From NCBI GenBank assembly GCA_046329575.1, contig JAXLUJ010000002.1:1-64000 (forward strand): a stretch of 64,000 nucleotides of DNA. The letters are read 5' to 3'. Positions 1-9,430 of the stretch are shown here, piece after piece (positions within the stretch are counted from its first letter, which is position 1; each line of letters starts with the position of its first letter). The translations under genes were made by a program, and so were the position numbers. Source of the DNA: UBA1941 sp046329575. Lineage in GTDB: Bacteria > Bacteroidota > Bacteroidia > Chitinophagales > LD1. The notes beneath the pieces were generated by a model, which ran no database searches, was not told where the DNA came from, and worked only from the letters and a program-made list of their open reading frames with translations.

Positions 1-320
1 TTGCGATAAACCGCGTCTTCCACTTCCAGATGCACGCAGGTGTCGAAAGTACAACCCGTCGTATCGCGCCCATGCAGACAAATTTGATAAGTACCATTGG
101 TATCCGGTTTAAAAAGAAAGGTATTCGCATTGGAATCAATGCCCAGCGTATCGTTTACCGTCCAAAACCAGGTGAGGCTATCGGTTGAAAGCGAATCGCG
201 GGTACTGATCAGGTACTTACCGCTGCCTTTAGGCTTCACCACCACAGCAGTGGGATAACAACCGGCAAATACATTTGAATGAATAGCGATTAGGAAAAGG
301 AAGTAGAGAAACTTTTTCAT
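1..320 (-). CDS. Exported protein, N-terminal part (gene leaves the window at the left edge)
   Basis: The reading frame opens with ATG at 320 and stays open to base 1, so only the first ~106 residues are visible. It starts with a clear signal peptide (MKKF, then a hydrophobic stretch FLFLIAI, cleavage probably after VFAG). The mature part alternates short polar beta-strand-like segments (LTWFWTVNDTLG, GTYQICLHGRD) and resembles a PKD/Ig-like extracellular domain as found in T9SS-exported proteins. The expected C-terminal sorting domain would lie outside the window. No specific function can be given. Confidence 0.75.
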   Translation of the reverse strand, partial: MKKFLYFLFLIAIHSNVFAGCYPTAVVVKPKGSGKYLISTRDSLSTDSLTWFWTVNDTLGIDSNANTFLFKPDTNGTYQICLHGRDTTGCTFDTCVHLEVEDAVYR

Positions 321-523
321 GGGTATTAGATTTGAAAAGAAAGTTACGTAATAAAAAGCAGATGAAACTACTCTGACGATCAACCCTGCCATGTTGCAGG
401 AAGAATTCAGGCACTTCGTGCTGCTTTATTTAAAGTGATGGCATTCGCCAAATCTTTCGAAATATCAATTCGAAAAAAATAAATTAGCAATACTGTTTAA
501 CTCATCTAATTGATTACTACCGA

Positions 524-1057
524 ATGGGATTTTGTTCAAAACTTTTTGGGAATCGGCATCTTCAGGAATTACGCTCTAATAGATGGGTAAGTCTTTTATT
601 GATTATCGTTACACTGCAATACGGTTGGTCGCTCTTCAAGAGCTTAAAGAATCATTTGGCCTCAGTAAAGCCAAATGAAATCCCATTCTACAACATGGAT
701 TTGCTCACTTCCTTTAACCTGATATTTTTCGCTTGCATCCTGTTTCTAGTGTATAAAAGATCGGAGTTGGGATGGATAATTCTTTTGGGCAAATGTCTGT
801 TTACCGTACTCACTTCCATTTCTGGATTCGTATTGTACAATCATTTCCCGGAGATGTTTAAAACAGGAATGCTCTATATGGCGTGTGACCTTTTGATTAC
901 TGTTATCGTAGCAGTTTTACTATTTCAACCCGGTGTGGCTTCCTATTTTTATATTTCTGATCGAAGTAGAACTCGGTATTTCGCCATTGCCTTTGGCATT
1001 TTACTTTTTATGATTGTTGGAACCCGGTTTTATCTCCAACCCATTAAATTGCATTGA
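524..1057 (+). CDS. Hypothetical integral membrane protein, about five TM helices
   Basis: A 177-residue protein I do not recognise. After a basic N-terminus (about 20 residues) it shows five hydrophobic segments: around residues 23-38 (SLLLIIVTLQYGWSLF), 60-78, 83-104, 115-133 and 150-170, with short loops between them. No catalytic motif is visible. It stands alone between a divergent exported-protein gene and a 405-bp non-coding stretch. A small hairpin that overlaps its stop codon and is followed by five T's may terminate it. Probably an inner-membrane protein; a transport or sensory role is possible but unsupported. Confidence 0.7.
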   Translation: MGFCSKLFGNRHLQELRSNRWVSLLLIIVTLQYGWSLFKSLKNHLASVKPNEIPFYNMDLLTSFNLIFFACILFLVYKRSELGWIILLGKCLFTVLTSISGFVLYNHFPEMFKTGMLYMACDLLITVIVAVLLFQPGVASYFYISDRSRTRYFAIAFGILLFMIVGTRFYLQPIKLH

Positions 1058-1083
1058 TTCCATCTAAGAATCAAATGCTTTTT
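1054..1083 (+). terminator. Weak putative terminator after the membrane protein gene
   Basis: A 7-bp stem TTGATTC/GAATCAA with a 7-nt loop at 1054-1074 is followed by a T5 run. The stem is AT-rich and overlaps the stop codon, so it is only a candidate. Confidence 0.35.
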
Positions 1084-1095
1084 ACAGAATCTTTT

Positions 1096-1200
1096 TATGG
1101 CGGATGCCGGGCCTTGCATGGCTCCGCTATCGCTTCGGTGCTCCGTTTCACTTCGCACTGCCGCCAAAGGCGGCACCATTCCAGTCCCTACCGCGGTTGG
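1096..1200 (+). repeat. GC-rich dispersed intergenic element, copy R1
   Basis: About 105 bp that starts TATGGCGGATGCCGGG, contains CATGGCTCCGCTATCGC and the short palindrome GCCGCCAAAGGCGGC, and ends CCCTACCGCGG. Nearly the same sequence occurs at 23617-23720 in the other orientation, and related versions occur at 34610-34730 and, split, at 48664-48895. It is much more GC-rich than its surroundings and contains no gene. A short frame reading through it is a chance product. The rest of the 1058-1462 gap holds nothing I recognise. Confidence 0.8.
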
Positions 1201-1462
1201 TAATAATTTCTCGCAGTCCCTACTTTGAGCAAAAATTATATATCAATAAAAACCTGCAACCTCATCGTGAAACATGCCTGAAACTCTAACTGAACAGCAC
1301 TGCAATTTTTCAAAACGAAGTGTTGTTCATGAATTTAAAAGACATTTCAAAAAGCTACAGGCTACAGCCGTAATACCTGATTAGTCCTGATCCCTTTTCA
1401 ATGGGTAAAAATCATACGTAAAAAACTGATTTTTAGATATTTTCGTTAGCTTATTTCAGAAC

Positions 1463-1903
1463 GTGGCAAAAAGATTTATTACATTATTCGCCCTTCTTTT
1501 AAGTGCGTTGGCAATACACGCACAACGCAGCGCACCACCCAATACCGAAACGCCGGCATGGGTAACGCAAATGGAAGATCCAAATGCGAATTACTTTCAG
1601 GCCTTGAAAACCTATGATCAATATTGGCGCTCTCATGAAAAACCGGATGCTGAAAATGACGTGGCGGAAGAAAAACTTCCGCGGCGCGAAAGGCGGATTC
1701 GCGAAAAGAAGGAACGGGAACTTTCCCAAATGACGCCAACTCAACGCCAATGGTTTCAGTATCTGGTTTACCAATGCAAACGTTTCGAAAACTGGCAACG
1801 TGAAGTGTTGCCTTTTGTACAGGAAGACGGGCATATTCTTACCATGGAAGAACGGCAGGCTATATGGCAACAACAACAACAAGAAATCAAGCGAAACAGA
1901 TAG
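1463..1903 (+). CDS. Small exported hypothetical protein, Gln/Arg-rich
   Basis: The 146-residue frame begins with GTG at 1463 and starts immediately with a signal peptide (AKRFITLFALLLSALAIHAQ), which supports this start although GTG is uncommon here. The mature protein is highly charged: a KLPRRERRIREKKERE stretch near the middle looks helical, and the end is a run of Gln followed by basic residues. No catalytic motif is seen. The next gene, a large sortilin-like exported protein, begins 2 nt after the stop, so the two are surely co-transcribed and this protein may accompany its export or assembly. Function unknown. Confidence 0.75.
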   Translation: MAKRFITLFALLLSALAIHAQRSAPPNTETPAWVTQMEDPNANYFQALKTYDQYWRSHEKPDAENDVAEEKLPRRERRIREKKERELSQMTPTQRQWFQYLVYQCKRFENWQREVLPFVQEDGHILTMEERQAIWQQQQQEIKRNR

Positions 1904-1905
1904 GG

Positions 1906-4900
1906 ATGAAAAAATATCTAATCGCCATCTGGGCCGTATTGATGTGTTTTAAGGCTGGAGCGCAAACCACATCATGGACGGCGGTGCTGCCTTCCAAATT
2001 TCCCACCAATGTTAGCGGTCAAATTCACGGCATTTCACGAATCAGCCAGTTGAAATTTCATCCTTCAAATCCGGCAAAAATGTATGCCGTAAGTGCTCGA
2101 GGCGGCCTCTTCCTTTCAACTGATACCGGAAAGAACTGGACGGTAGCTCCCGGTACCGATTTTATGACTTATGCCCGGCTGGCATCCGTTTGTATTGACC
2201 CTACCGACGATCAGATTCTGTATGTGGGAACCGGCGATCACAATTATTACTATACCGGATTAGGGGTTTTGAAATCAACAAATGGCGGAAATACTTTTTC
2301 GCAAATCGGATTGAGTGGACGTTTGGTGATTGATATGATTATGGACCCCAACGACCATCTGACCATTGTAGCTATAACAGATGCGGGCATTTATAAAACT
2401 ACGAATGGCGGAACAACCTGGACCCTGAAAAGCGCAACCCGGGCCATGGACGATCTCAAGCAAAAAACACCCACCTCACGAACCTTGTACGCCGCATCCG
2501 TTGATACGGCTTTCTTTCGTTCAAGTGATTTTGGTGATACCTGGACGCAAATCAGCACCGGAATTACACTTCCTTCAGGAGTTACTACAGGCGATGGTTG
2601 TAGAATTGCATTAACACCGGCCGATACCAACCTGATCTATTTGGGAATGATTGGTAATGGTGGCATGCTATATAAATCTACAAATGGGGGAAACTCTTTC
2701 AGCCCGGTGAAAACCGCCGCCTCTCCTTATCTGTCGTATTACAGCAATGTATCCTCCTCTTCCAGTCAGGGCGATTATAATTTCGGGTTGGGTGTTGACC
2801 GCCTAAATCCAAACAAGGTTTATTTCGTAGCCCATAATGTGTGGCGCTCTCTGGATGGCGGCAGTAACTGGTCGCAGCTTACAAACTGGTGGCAAACTTG
2901 TCACACCGACATGCACCAGATATTCACCAGCCCTTACAACAACAATAAGCTGTATAACATGAATGATGGCGGCGTTTGGATGAGTACCGACAGTGGCACA
3001 AATTGGACGCCTGTAAGTGACGGAATCGCCGGCTACGAAATTTATCATGGCAATTGCAGCCCCACACGAAGCGATATGATAAGCATTGGAACGCAGGATA
3101 ACGGAGAGTTGTATGCCAATTCTACAGGATGGTTTACGAATCGCGGTGGTGATTGGACTTCGCAATGTGCATTTGATTATCGTACCAACAGCGCTATGGT
3201 ATATTATTACAGCAGTAATAAAAGACGTTTGGTTACAGGCAGTGAGGCTACGTATGGTTTGCCGGCTCAGGTTACGCAGTTACACGATATCGCTTTTAAT
3301 CGTAGCAATACCGCTCTGGCGTTTGTTGCCGATTCCTTCATTTATCGAAGTACAAATATTCAGGCCGGAACACCCTCATGGACGCAAATCGCCGCATTAG
3401 GTAAAAAAGTGATGGCCATGCACAGCCGTTATGGCGACCCGAATACCTTGTACATCATTACCAACGATGCTACCATTTACGTGAGCACCAATGCCCTTGC
3501 TGCAACACCAACTTTCACTTCTTATAGTTTACCGAATAGTACCAACTCGGCCGCCAGTATTACTTCTATTCGCTCCAACCCGAATGTGTTGTATGTAACC
3601 TGCAATACCAAAGTGTACCGTTCCGCCGATAATGGAAGTACTTGGACCAATATCACATTCAATCTGCCTTCAACTAATCACATCCGGATTTTAGCTGATG
3701 AATATTATTCAAATAACGAACTGGTTTTTATTGCAAGCAACAATACGGTTTATTATAAAGTGGCCAATGCAAACGCCTGGACAATTTACGATACGGGTTT
3801 GCCATCTCGTCCAACTGTAATCGATCTTTCTTTTTATAATGATAGTACGGCAAATACTTTGCTTCGCGTGGCAACTTACGGCCGCGGTATGTGGCAGCGC
3901 GACATCAGCGATGTGCGCGCTCTAAAGGCAAGAATGCTGGTTGATAATAACAATCCATGCACCGGCGACAGTGTGCATTTCAGGGACGTATCAACTGGAG
4001 AAGTTACCACAAGAAATTGGACGTTCCCCGGCGGCACTCCTTCCACATCTACGGCCAGCAATCCGGTGGTTACCTATGGTAGTTCCGGCGCTTACCAAGT
4101 TATTCTTACAGTTTCGAATGGTGTTACTACCAAATCAGATACGCAACTTAATTTCATTTCCACTCTCGGCCGTAACCTTCCTCTTGTTGAAGGTTTTGAA
4201 AGCGCAACATTTCCGCCATCAGGCTGGGTGAATCACGATAATGCCACTGCCGGAAAATTATGGACGCGCACCACATCGGCCGGCGGTTACGGGCTTAGCA
4301 GCGCTTCTTTGTTTTTCGATCACTGGGGTTTGCCAACCATAGGGGAACGCGACGATATCCAAACCATGACGCTTGATTTACACAATTACAATTCGGCAAA
4401 ACTCACTTTCGATTTAGCCTATCGGGTTTTTACCGGTTTTTTGCGCGATTCGCTGGCGGTGTATGTTTCTACCAATTGCGGAAGTACGTTTACCAAGGTG
4501 TATCAGAAAGGCGGGAATACGCTTTCTACAGCAGGAACGGCTTCCACTTACTTCACGCCTACGGCTTCGCAATGGCGCACCGATACCATAAACCTCAATG
4601 CGTATCTCGGGCAAACCATTATGCTTCGTTTTGAAGATATTAATGGTTACAGCAGTCAACTTTACATCGATAACATAAACCTGAATGCCACAGTGGCCGT
4701 GAATGCCGGGCGCGATACCATACTATGTAACGGCAGTGGTGCAACCATAGGATCATCTGCCGTTTCTGGTTTAAATTATACCTGGAATCCTGTAATCGGT
4801 TTAAGTGCTTCCAATACCAGCGATCCTGCTGCAACCCCCGCTGTTACTACATCCTACATTTGTACTGCATCGCATTCGCTATCCGGAATCAGCAATAATG

Positions 4901-6063
4901 ATACGGTGTTGGTGCAAGTGAAAAGCGGCGCAAATAATGCAACTTTACCCACAACAGCTAACCATGCAGTTTCGCTTTCTGAAGAATGTACCGATAATGG
5001 TTGGACCTATTATGCCGATCCGGCCGATCATTCAAAATGGCTTTTCGGTATTTATAAAAATGGAAACACGTTTACAGCAAATGTAACGCTGGGCGTAAAA
5101 TCCTACCCTTACGATTCCGTTCAAGATGCTCCGCATCAGCGGGCAGTTTATGCGCTTAGCACTTTCTGGAATGTAACGCTCAGTTCAGGCGCTGTAACCA
5201 ATCCGGTTAGTGTGCGGTTCTTTTTCAACAATAACGATCTAGATCTGCTTCAGAGCCGTGCTGCTGCCTTAGCGGCATCTTTTCCTACCGGTGTTGCACA
5301 TGCGGTAGAGTGGATTAAAACCAACAACACCGCATATAGTCCGGCCTTGATTACGGCTGCAACTATCGCCAATAAAATTGTACCGAATCCAACAGTGGTA
5401 ACGGGAACACTACATGGTATCAGTTATGCCGAATATCAGGACTTATCGGGCTTTTCGGGAGGAACAGCAGGCATACGTATTTCTTCCAATGGCGCGGCGT
5501 TACCGGTGAAATTGCTTTATCTGAAAGCCGAAGCCATTTCCAACAGCTACATTGATGTGAGTTGGGCCACGGCTTCGGAAATCAACAATAAGGGTTTCGA
5601 ATTGCAACGAAGCACGGATGCTTTAAATTTTGAAAATATCAAATGGGTGAACGGCGCCGGAAATTCGAATACCACACTCACCTATCAATACAACGATAAA
5701 ACGGTAGTTCCGGGTACGATCTACTACTACCGATTAAAGGCATTAGATGAAGATGGTAATTCAGAATACAGTAATGTGGTGTCTGCCTCTTTATTCAGCG
5801 TAAAAGGTTTTGTGGTGGAAGAATTGCGACCGAATCCTGCCATCCGCGAAGCCTACGTTAATGTTTCTACCAACGAGGAACAAACCGTTTCACTTATGGT
5901 TTACGATCTTTTGGGAAGAATGATTTCCAATAAGGAATGGAAACTCAGCGCCGGCCTAAACGGCGCCACAATTGATATCTCCGGTTTTTCGGCAGGAACT
6001 TATCAGGTTGCCATAAAGGCCGGAAATACTGTTGTAACCAAAAAGTTATCGGTGGTGCGATAA
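1906..6063 (+). CDS. T9SS-exported sortilin-like (VPS10/BNR) beta-propeller protein with PKD and C-terminal sorting domain
   Basis: The in-frame ATG at 1906 (2 nt after the upstream stop) is chosen over an earlier one because it places a signal peptide first (MKKYLIAIWAVLMCFKAGAQ). Residues ~25-660 carry repeated Asp-box motifs (SxDxGxxW forms such as STDTGKNW, STNGGNTF, SSDFGDTW, SADNGSTW), the hallmark of sortilin/VPS10 or BNR propellers. A PKD domain follows (~675-750), then a choice-of-anchor-J/MAM-like domain (begins LVEGFESATFPPSGW, ~755-925), an Ig-like region, an FN3-like segment (~1215-1300) and a type A T9SS sorting domain (ELRPNPA ... GTYQVAIKAG). The protein should be secreted through the outer membrane and probably held at the surface, with binding or adhesion as likely roles. 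No protease or glycosidase site is visible. Confidence 0.88.
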   Translation: MKKYLIAIWAVLMCFKAGAQTTSWTAVLPSKFPTNVSGQIHGISRISQLKFHPSNPAKMYAVSARGGLFLSTDTGKNWTVAPGTDFMTYARLASVCIDPTDDQILYVGTGDHNYYYTGLGVLKSTNGGNTFSQIGLSGRLVIDMIMDPNDHLTIVAITDAGIYKTTNGGTTWTLKSATRAMDDLKQKTPTSRTLYAASVDTAFFRSSDFGDTWTQISTGITLPSGVTTGDGCRIALTPADTNLIYLGMIGNGGMLYKSTNGGNSFSPVKTAASPYLSYYSNVSSSSSQGDYNFGLGVDRLNPNKVYFVAHNVWRSLDGGSNWSQLTNWWQTCHTDMHQIFTSPYNNNKLYNMNDGGVWMSTDSGTNWTPVSDGIAGYEIYHGNCSPTRSDMISIGTQDNGELYANSTGWFTNRGGDWTSQCAFDYRTNSAMVYYYSSNKRRLVTGSEATYGLPAQVTQLHDIAFNRSNTALAFVADSFIYRSTNIQAGTPSWTQIAALGKKVMAMHSRYGDPNTLYIITNDATIYVSTNALAATPTFTSYSLPNSTNSAASITSIRSNPNVLYVTCNTKVYRSADNGSTWTNITFNLPSTNHIRILADEYYSNNELVFIASNNTVYYKVANANAWTIYDTGLPSRPTVIDLSFYNDSTANTLLRVATYGRGMWQRDISDVRALKARMLVDNNNPCTGDSVHFRDVSTGEVTTRNWTFPGGTPSTSTASNPVVTYGSSGAYQVILTVSNGVTTKSDTQLNFISTLGRNLPLVEGFESATFPPSGWVNHDNATAGKLWTRTTSAGGYGLSSASLFFDHWGLPTIGERDDIQTMTLDLHNYNSAKLTFDLAYRVFTGFLRDSLAVYVSTNCGSTFTKVYQKGGNTLSTAGTASTYFTPTASQWRTDTINLNAYLGQTIMLRFEDINGYSSQLYIDNINLNATVAVNAGRDTILCNGSGATIGSSAVSGLNYTWNPVIGLSASNTSDPAATPAVTTSYICTASHSLSGISNNDTVLVQVKSGANNATLPTTANHAVSLSEECTDNGWTYYADPADHSKWLFGIYKNGNTFTANVTLGVKSYPYDSVQDAPHQRAVYALSTFWNVTLSSGAVTNPVSVRFFFNNNDLDLLQSRAAALAASFPTGVAHAVEWIKTNNTAYSPALITAATIANKIVPNPTVVTGTLHGISYAEYQDLSGFSGGTAGIRISSNGAALPVKLLYLKAEAISNSYIDVSWATASEINNKGFELQRSTDALNFENIKWVNGAGNSNTTLTYQYNDKTVVPGTIYYYRLKALDEDGNSEYSNVVSASLFSVKGFVVEELRPNPAIREAYVNVSTNEEQTVSLMVYDLLGRMISNKEWKLSAGLNGATIDISGFSAGTYQVAIKAGNTVVTKKLSVVR

Positions 6064-6064
6064 G

Positions 6065-6466
6065 TTATTTCGAAACAATATTCAGACTCACTTTGCCAAT
6101 CAACCCATCGCGATTGGTTACCGCAAAAGTGTAAGTGGCCTTGGTGCCCGCAGGTGCAGCTGCCCGCAAAACGTAATCATTGCTAAAGGCATCACCCTGA
6201 CTGCCACTTAACGAGGTAGTAACCAACGAAGAATCTACGCCATTAATCGTTCTGCTTAAATTGAAGGTTTTCAGCACATCGGCGCTTTCGGCCTTTGAAG
6301 CGCTGATGCCGACTGTGAAAACGGAATCTACTTTTACAGAATCGTTTGCAGATACGTAGCCACTTCCTGTTTTGAAAGCAATGTTGGGTAATTTGCCTTC
6401 ATCTTTTTCACATGAAGCTAAGGCAAGAATGGCGGTTAAAGCCAGGACTGAAAAAGCGTTTTTCAT
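6065..6466 (-). CDS. Small lipoprotein next to a TonB-dependent receptor
   Basis: 133 residues with a lipoprotein signal: hydrophobic stretch, then LALASC with Cys19 as the lipidated residue and acidic residues after it (EKDEG). The mature part looks like one beta-sandwich domain (short strands such as SVFTVGISA, TYTFAVTNRDG). It starts 26 nt after the stop of the TonB-dependent receptor on the same strand, so the two probably form an operon and the lipoprotein may help bind the receptor's ligand at the cell surface. That role is inferred from position. Its stop lies 1 bp from the stop of the convergent propeller gene, leaving no room for a terminator. Confidence 0.75.
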   Translation of the reverse strand: MKNAFSVLALTAILALASCEKDEGKLPNIAFKTGSGYVSANDSVKVDSVFTVGISASKAESADVLKTFNLSRTINGVDSSLVTTSLSGSQGDAFSNDYVLRAAAPAGTKATYTFAVTNRDGLIGKVSLNIVSK

Positions 6467-6492
6467 TTTTGGAATTTATATAGTGAACAATG

Positions 6493-8496
6493 TTACCAAT
6501 TTATGTTTACCATCAAACGAATATTCCGGCCGGTATTATGAAGACCGTAATTTTTAAATCGGGAAAGATGGTCGTAATACTGAGCGTTCAATAAATTGCT
6601 TCCTAAAACCGATACAGAAAGTTCCGTTTTGGGAAGTTTGAATGTGGCGCCAACTGATGCATTGAATAAATAATAAGCGGCTGTTGAGGTTTCGTTTGGT
6701 GCAATTTGATTTTGCCTGAAAATGTAGTCAAAGTCGGCGCTGCCAAACATTTTCGTGATCGTTTTCGAAACTTTCTTTCCAAAGAAAATTTTTGTAATCA
6801 TTTTTGGTGGTGGCATGAACGGTAAATTTTTCCCATCATTTGCAATGCCATAAACCGATGAAAATGTTTCTGACAATTCCAGACCCGTTACCGGGCCCTG
6901 AGGCGTAACAGCCAAATGCGCCTCGGCGCCTGTAAGCCGCGCCGGTTTTTGATTGATACGAAATACCGGGAAGCCGTAAAAAGTTTCAGATGTGGGTTGA
7001 AAGAAAATGTAATTGAAGAATTGGTTATAAAAAGTGGATCCCGAAAATTGCCAATACCGCGAATGGTATTGCATGGAAAAATCGAAATTCAGATTGCGTT
7101 CATTCTTCAAATTGGGGTTACCGATTTCATAAGTAAAGATGCCTTCGTGAAGGCCGTTCGAAGAAAGCTCAGCCAGGTTGGGAGCCCGCATTCCCGATGC
7201 GGCATTGATCTTCAGATTCCAGTGGGTATCGGGGTTCCAACTGATACCTAGACAGCCGTTTCCTGAAAAACGTTGTTGCGAGAACGGCCAAATCAATTTG
7301 TCAGCCGAATTTACTGTAGGCGTTTCTAATGTCTTTATCCATTTGAAGTTGAGGCTGGCACCGGTTTCCAGAATGATCTGGTAAAATGAAAACCGGAATA
7401 GTAATGCGGCTCCTGATTCCAGCATATTGGCATCAGGAATAATTTTTCTTCCACCGAAGTTGGTGTTGTTTTCGAAAGCAGAAAAGTGTCTTAAAATTAA
7501 CTCGGTATTATTATTGAGGCGGTGACGGTATTGCAGTTGATATTGAATGGTGCTTAGCAGCATATTCAGGCTGATACTTCCTCCGCCTTCATCCTCTTTT
7601 CGTTGATTGATTTGCACACCTGCATCTATTTGCAATTTACTATGTTGAAATTCTCTTGAATTTTGCGAAGAAAATAGGTGCAGTATCACATTGTGATGAG
7701 GATTTTGCATACTTCGGCTCCATCGGGCATCAGGTTGAATAAAGCTGTAAATATCATTCAGTATAAAAGCATAATCGTTGTAGGAAAAGTTATAATGATT
7801 TTCGCTATTCCATTTTTTGTGAAACGTTCCAAAGGCGAATTTGCCATAGTATCCGTTGAACCTCGAGTTCAGAATCCGTTGATTTTTTCCATCGGCATAA
7901 TCGCCATGCGATTCAGCACCTAAACGAACGCTCCACCAGCGTTGTTGCCGATTCGATTTTACACCCGCATCCACGGCTATGCCCAGCGTATTGGTGTGAA
8001 ACTGAACATTAAGGTCGCCTGTTGTTTTGCCTTCCGGAGCGCGATCCTCTTCAATGATGTTGATTAAACCGCCAACGGCATCGCTACCGTAAAGTACCGC
8101 CAACGGTCCTTTTACAATTTCCACGCGGCCAATGCCCATATTGGAAAGACCGAGGCCATGTTCTTCCTGCCATTGCTGATTATCAAACCGCAGACCGGAA
8201 AGCAGCACCAATACACGGTTCCCGGCCAATCCGCGAATTACGGGTTTAGAGATGGCAGGGCCGGTAGTGAGTTGGCTGATTCCCGCACATCGCGATAGCG
8301 CATCAGAAACATGTAGGCCACCCTCCAATTGTAACTGTTGTTTGGAAAGTATAGAAATATTGAGTGCGGTAAGTTCGGTTCGCCCTTCGCGATAGCCGGT
8401 AACCTGAACTTCCTGAAGCAATACGCTGTTGGAATCTACTTGCGCCTGAAGTCTGGTTAATAAGGCTACAAAAACTATGATGAGGAACAGGCGCAT
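6493..8496 (-). CDS. TonB-dependent outer-membrane receptor
   Basis: A 667-residue receptor that imports a ligand across the outer membrane using TonB/ExbBD energy. The start at 8496 gives a signal peptide (MRLFLIIVFVALLTRLQAQ); the 27 extra residues of the longest frame are unlikely. A TonB-box-like segment (EVQVTGYR) precedes a plug domain (~residues 25-150) with the typical ALSRCAGIS, IRGLAGNRVLVLLSGLR and IEIVKGPLAVLYGSDAVGGLINI-type signature (IVKGP...LYGSDAVGG). A beta-barrel follows, ending in a C-terminal aromatic strand (NIRLMVNINW). It lacks the SusC-type N-terminal carboxypeptidase-like domain, so it resembles metal, haem or vitamin receptors more than glycan receptors; the substrate is not determinable. 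It is co-directional with the lipoprotein downstream. Confidence 0.9.
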   Translation of the reverse strand: MRLFLIIVFVALLTRLQAQVDSNSVLLQEVQVTGYREGRTELTALNISILSKQQLQLEGGLHVSDALSRCAGISQLTTGPAISKPVIRGLAGNRVLVLLSGLRFDNQQWQEEHGLGLSNMGIGRVEIVKGPLAVLYGSDAVGGLINIIEEDRAPEGKTTGDLNVQFHTNTLGIAVDAGVKSNRQQRWWSVRLGAESHGDYADGKNQRILNSRFNGYYGKFAFGTFHKKWNSENHYNFSYNDYAFILNDIYSFIQPDARWSRSMQNPHHNVILHLFSSQNSREFQHSKLQIDAGVQINQRKEDEGGGSISLNMLLSTIQYQLQYRHRLNNNTELILRHFSAFENNTNFGGRKIIPDANMLESGAALLFRFSFYQIILETGASLNFKWIKTLETPTVNSADKLIWPFSQQRFSGNGCLGISWNPDTHWNLKINAASGMRAPNLAELSSNGLHEGIFTYEIGNPNLKNERNLNFDFSMQYHSRYWQFSGSTFYNQFFNYIFFQPTSETFYGFPVFRINQKPARLTGAEAHLAVTPQGPVTGLELSETFSSVYGIANDGKNLPFMPPPKMITKIFFGKKVSKTITKMFGSADFDYIFRQNQIAPNETSTAAYYLFNASVGATFKLPKTELSVSVLGSNLLNAQYYDHLSRFKNYGLHNTGRNIRLMVNINW

Positions 8497-8582
8497 GGAG
8501 ATAACCGGATTTACAAAGTAGGTGGGCGAAAGGAATTTTGATAAATTAAATGAATTACTTTTAGTAATCAAATGCATCCTTA

Positions 8583-9362
8583 ATGCAAATTTCCAACACC
8601 ATAACCAGCCGCACCCTAATTGAATCGGCCTACAGTTTTGCCAAATCGGAAAAGGAGTTTACCGCCTATGTATTGGCTCAGGACGCCGAGATGATGGACG
8701 CTGATGCGATTCCCGATGATTCGCTGCTGAACCAGGCTTTGGCCAAGGCTGAAAGTCCGGAAGCAGATCTGCAATTGGGGAATATGTTATTGCATCAGGG
8801 CGATCAGCAAAGGGGAAGTGCGTTGCTCAGTAGTATTGGCACAAGATATCCCAATTTCTCACCCAGTGAGATCGAGAAAAGCGTACAATTATCTGCCATT
8901 TTCAATGATACGTTGCCGATTCCTACATTGGTGCAAAACAATAGCGCTTTGTTGAATGCCTTATCTCAACTCCCTTATGGCATTGCCCGTATTCGTGCCA
9001 GAAATATATTGACCTTTACTGGAAATGGAGACTATGCTGACGAACCACTTTTACCCACGGAGATGGAAGGTAAGAAGGAACAATTTAAAAAACAGGCGGT
9101 AAAGTTCAATAGCAACCAAATTACCATTTACCCTAATCCCGCTGGAAACTACTTCAATTTGAGCTATAAGCTGGGGCAGTCAGCGGCTGGCGTAATAACC
9201 GTAATCGATATGTATGGAAGAACTGTATATTCCGATAAAATATCCGGAAGTTATGGTGTAAAATCCGTTGCCACAAATCAGTGGGCCAATGGAAATTATT
9301 ACATCTCGTTCCGTACATCGACCGGATTTATAACTGGTGTGAATTTGGCAGTAATCAAATAG
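8583..9362 (+). pseudogene. C-terminal remnant of a large T9SS-exported protein (no signal peptide)
   Basis: A 259-residue frame ending in a normal type A sorting domain (ITIYPNPAGNYFNLSY ... NGNYYISFRTS) but beginning with no signal peptide or hydrophobic segment, so the Sec-dependent step before T9SS is missing. Residues ~60-150 match, in order and character, the helical region just before the sorting domain of the 1882-residue protein at 12659-18307 (LLHQGDQQRGSALLSSI against LQEGNFSGALETIDSI; GIARIRARNIL against GIAHQRACNIL). The simplest reading is that it is the surviving 3' end of a paralogue whose first part was lost. It could still be a short cytoplasmic protein, but the sorting domain would then be useless. 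Confidence 0.6.
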
Positions 9363-9430
9363 TTTGTACATATAGTTGCAATGAAATTCCGGTGTAATCC
9401 GTCGAGATTGGATCGGTTTAAAACAAAAAA

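Noticed and set aside
1104..1289. 61-codon open frame
   Set aside because: It starts inside the GC-rich repeat element R1 and has no ribosome-site context, signal or recognisable domain.
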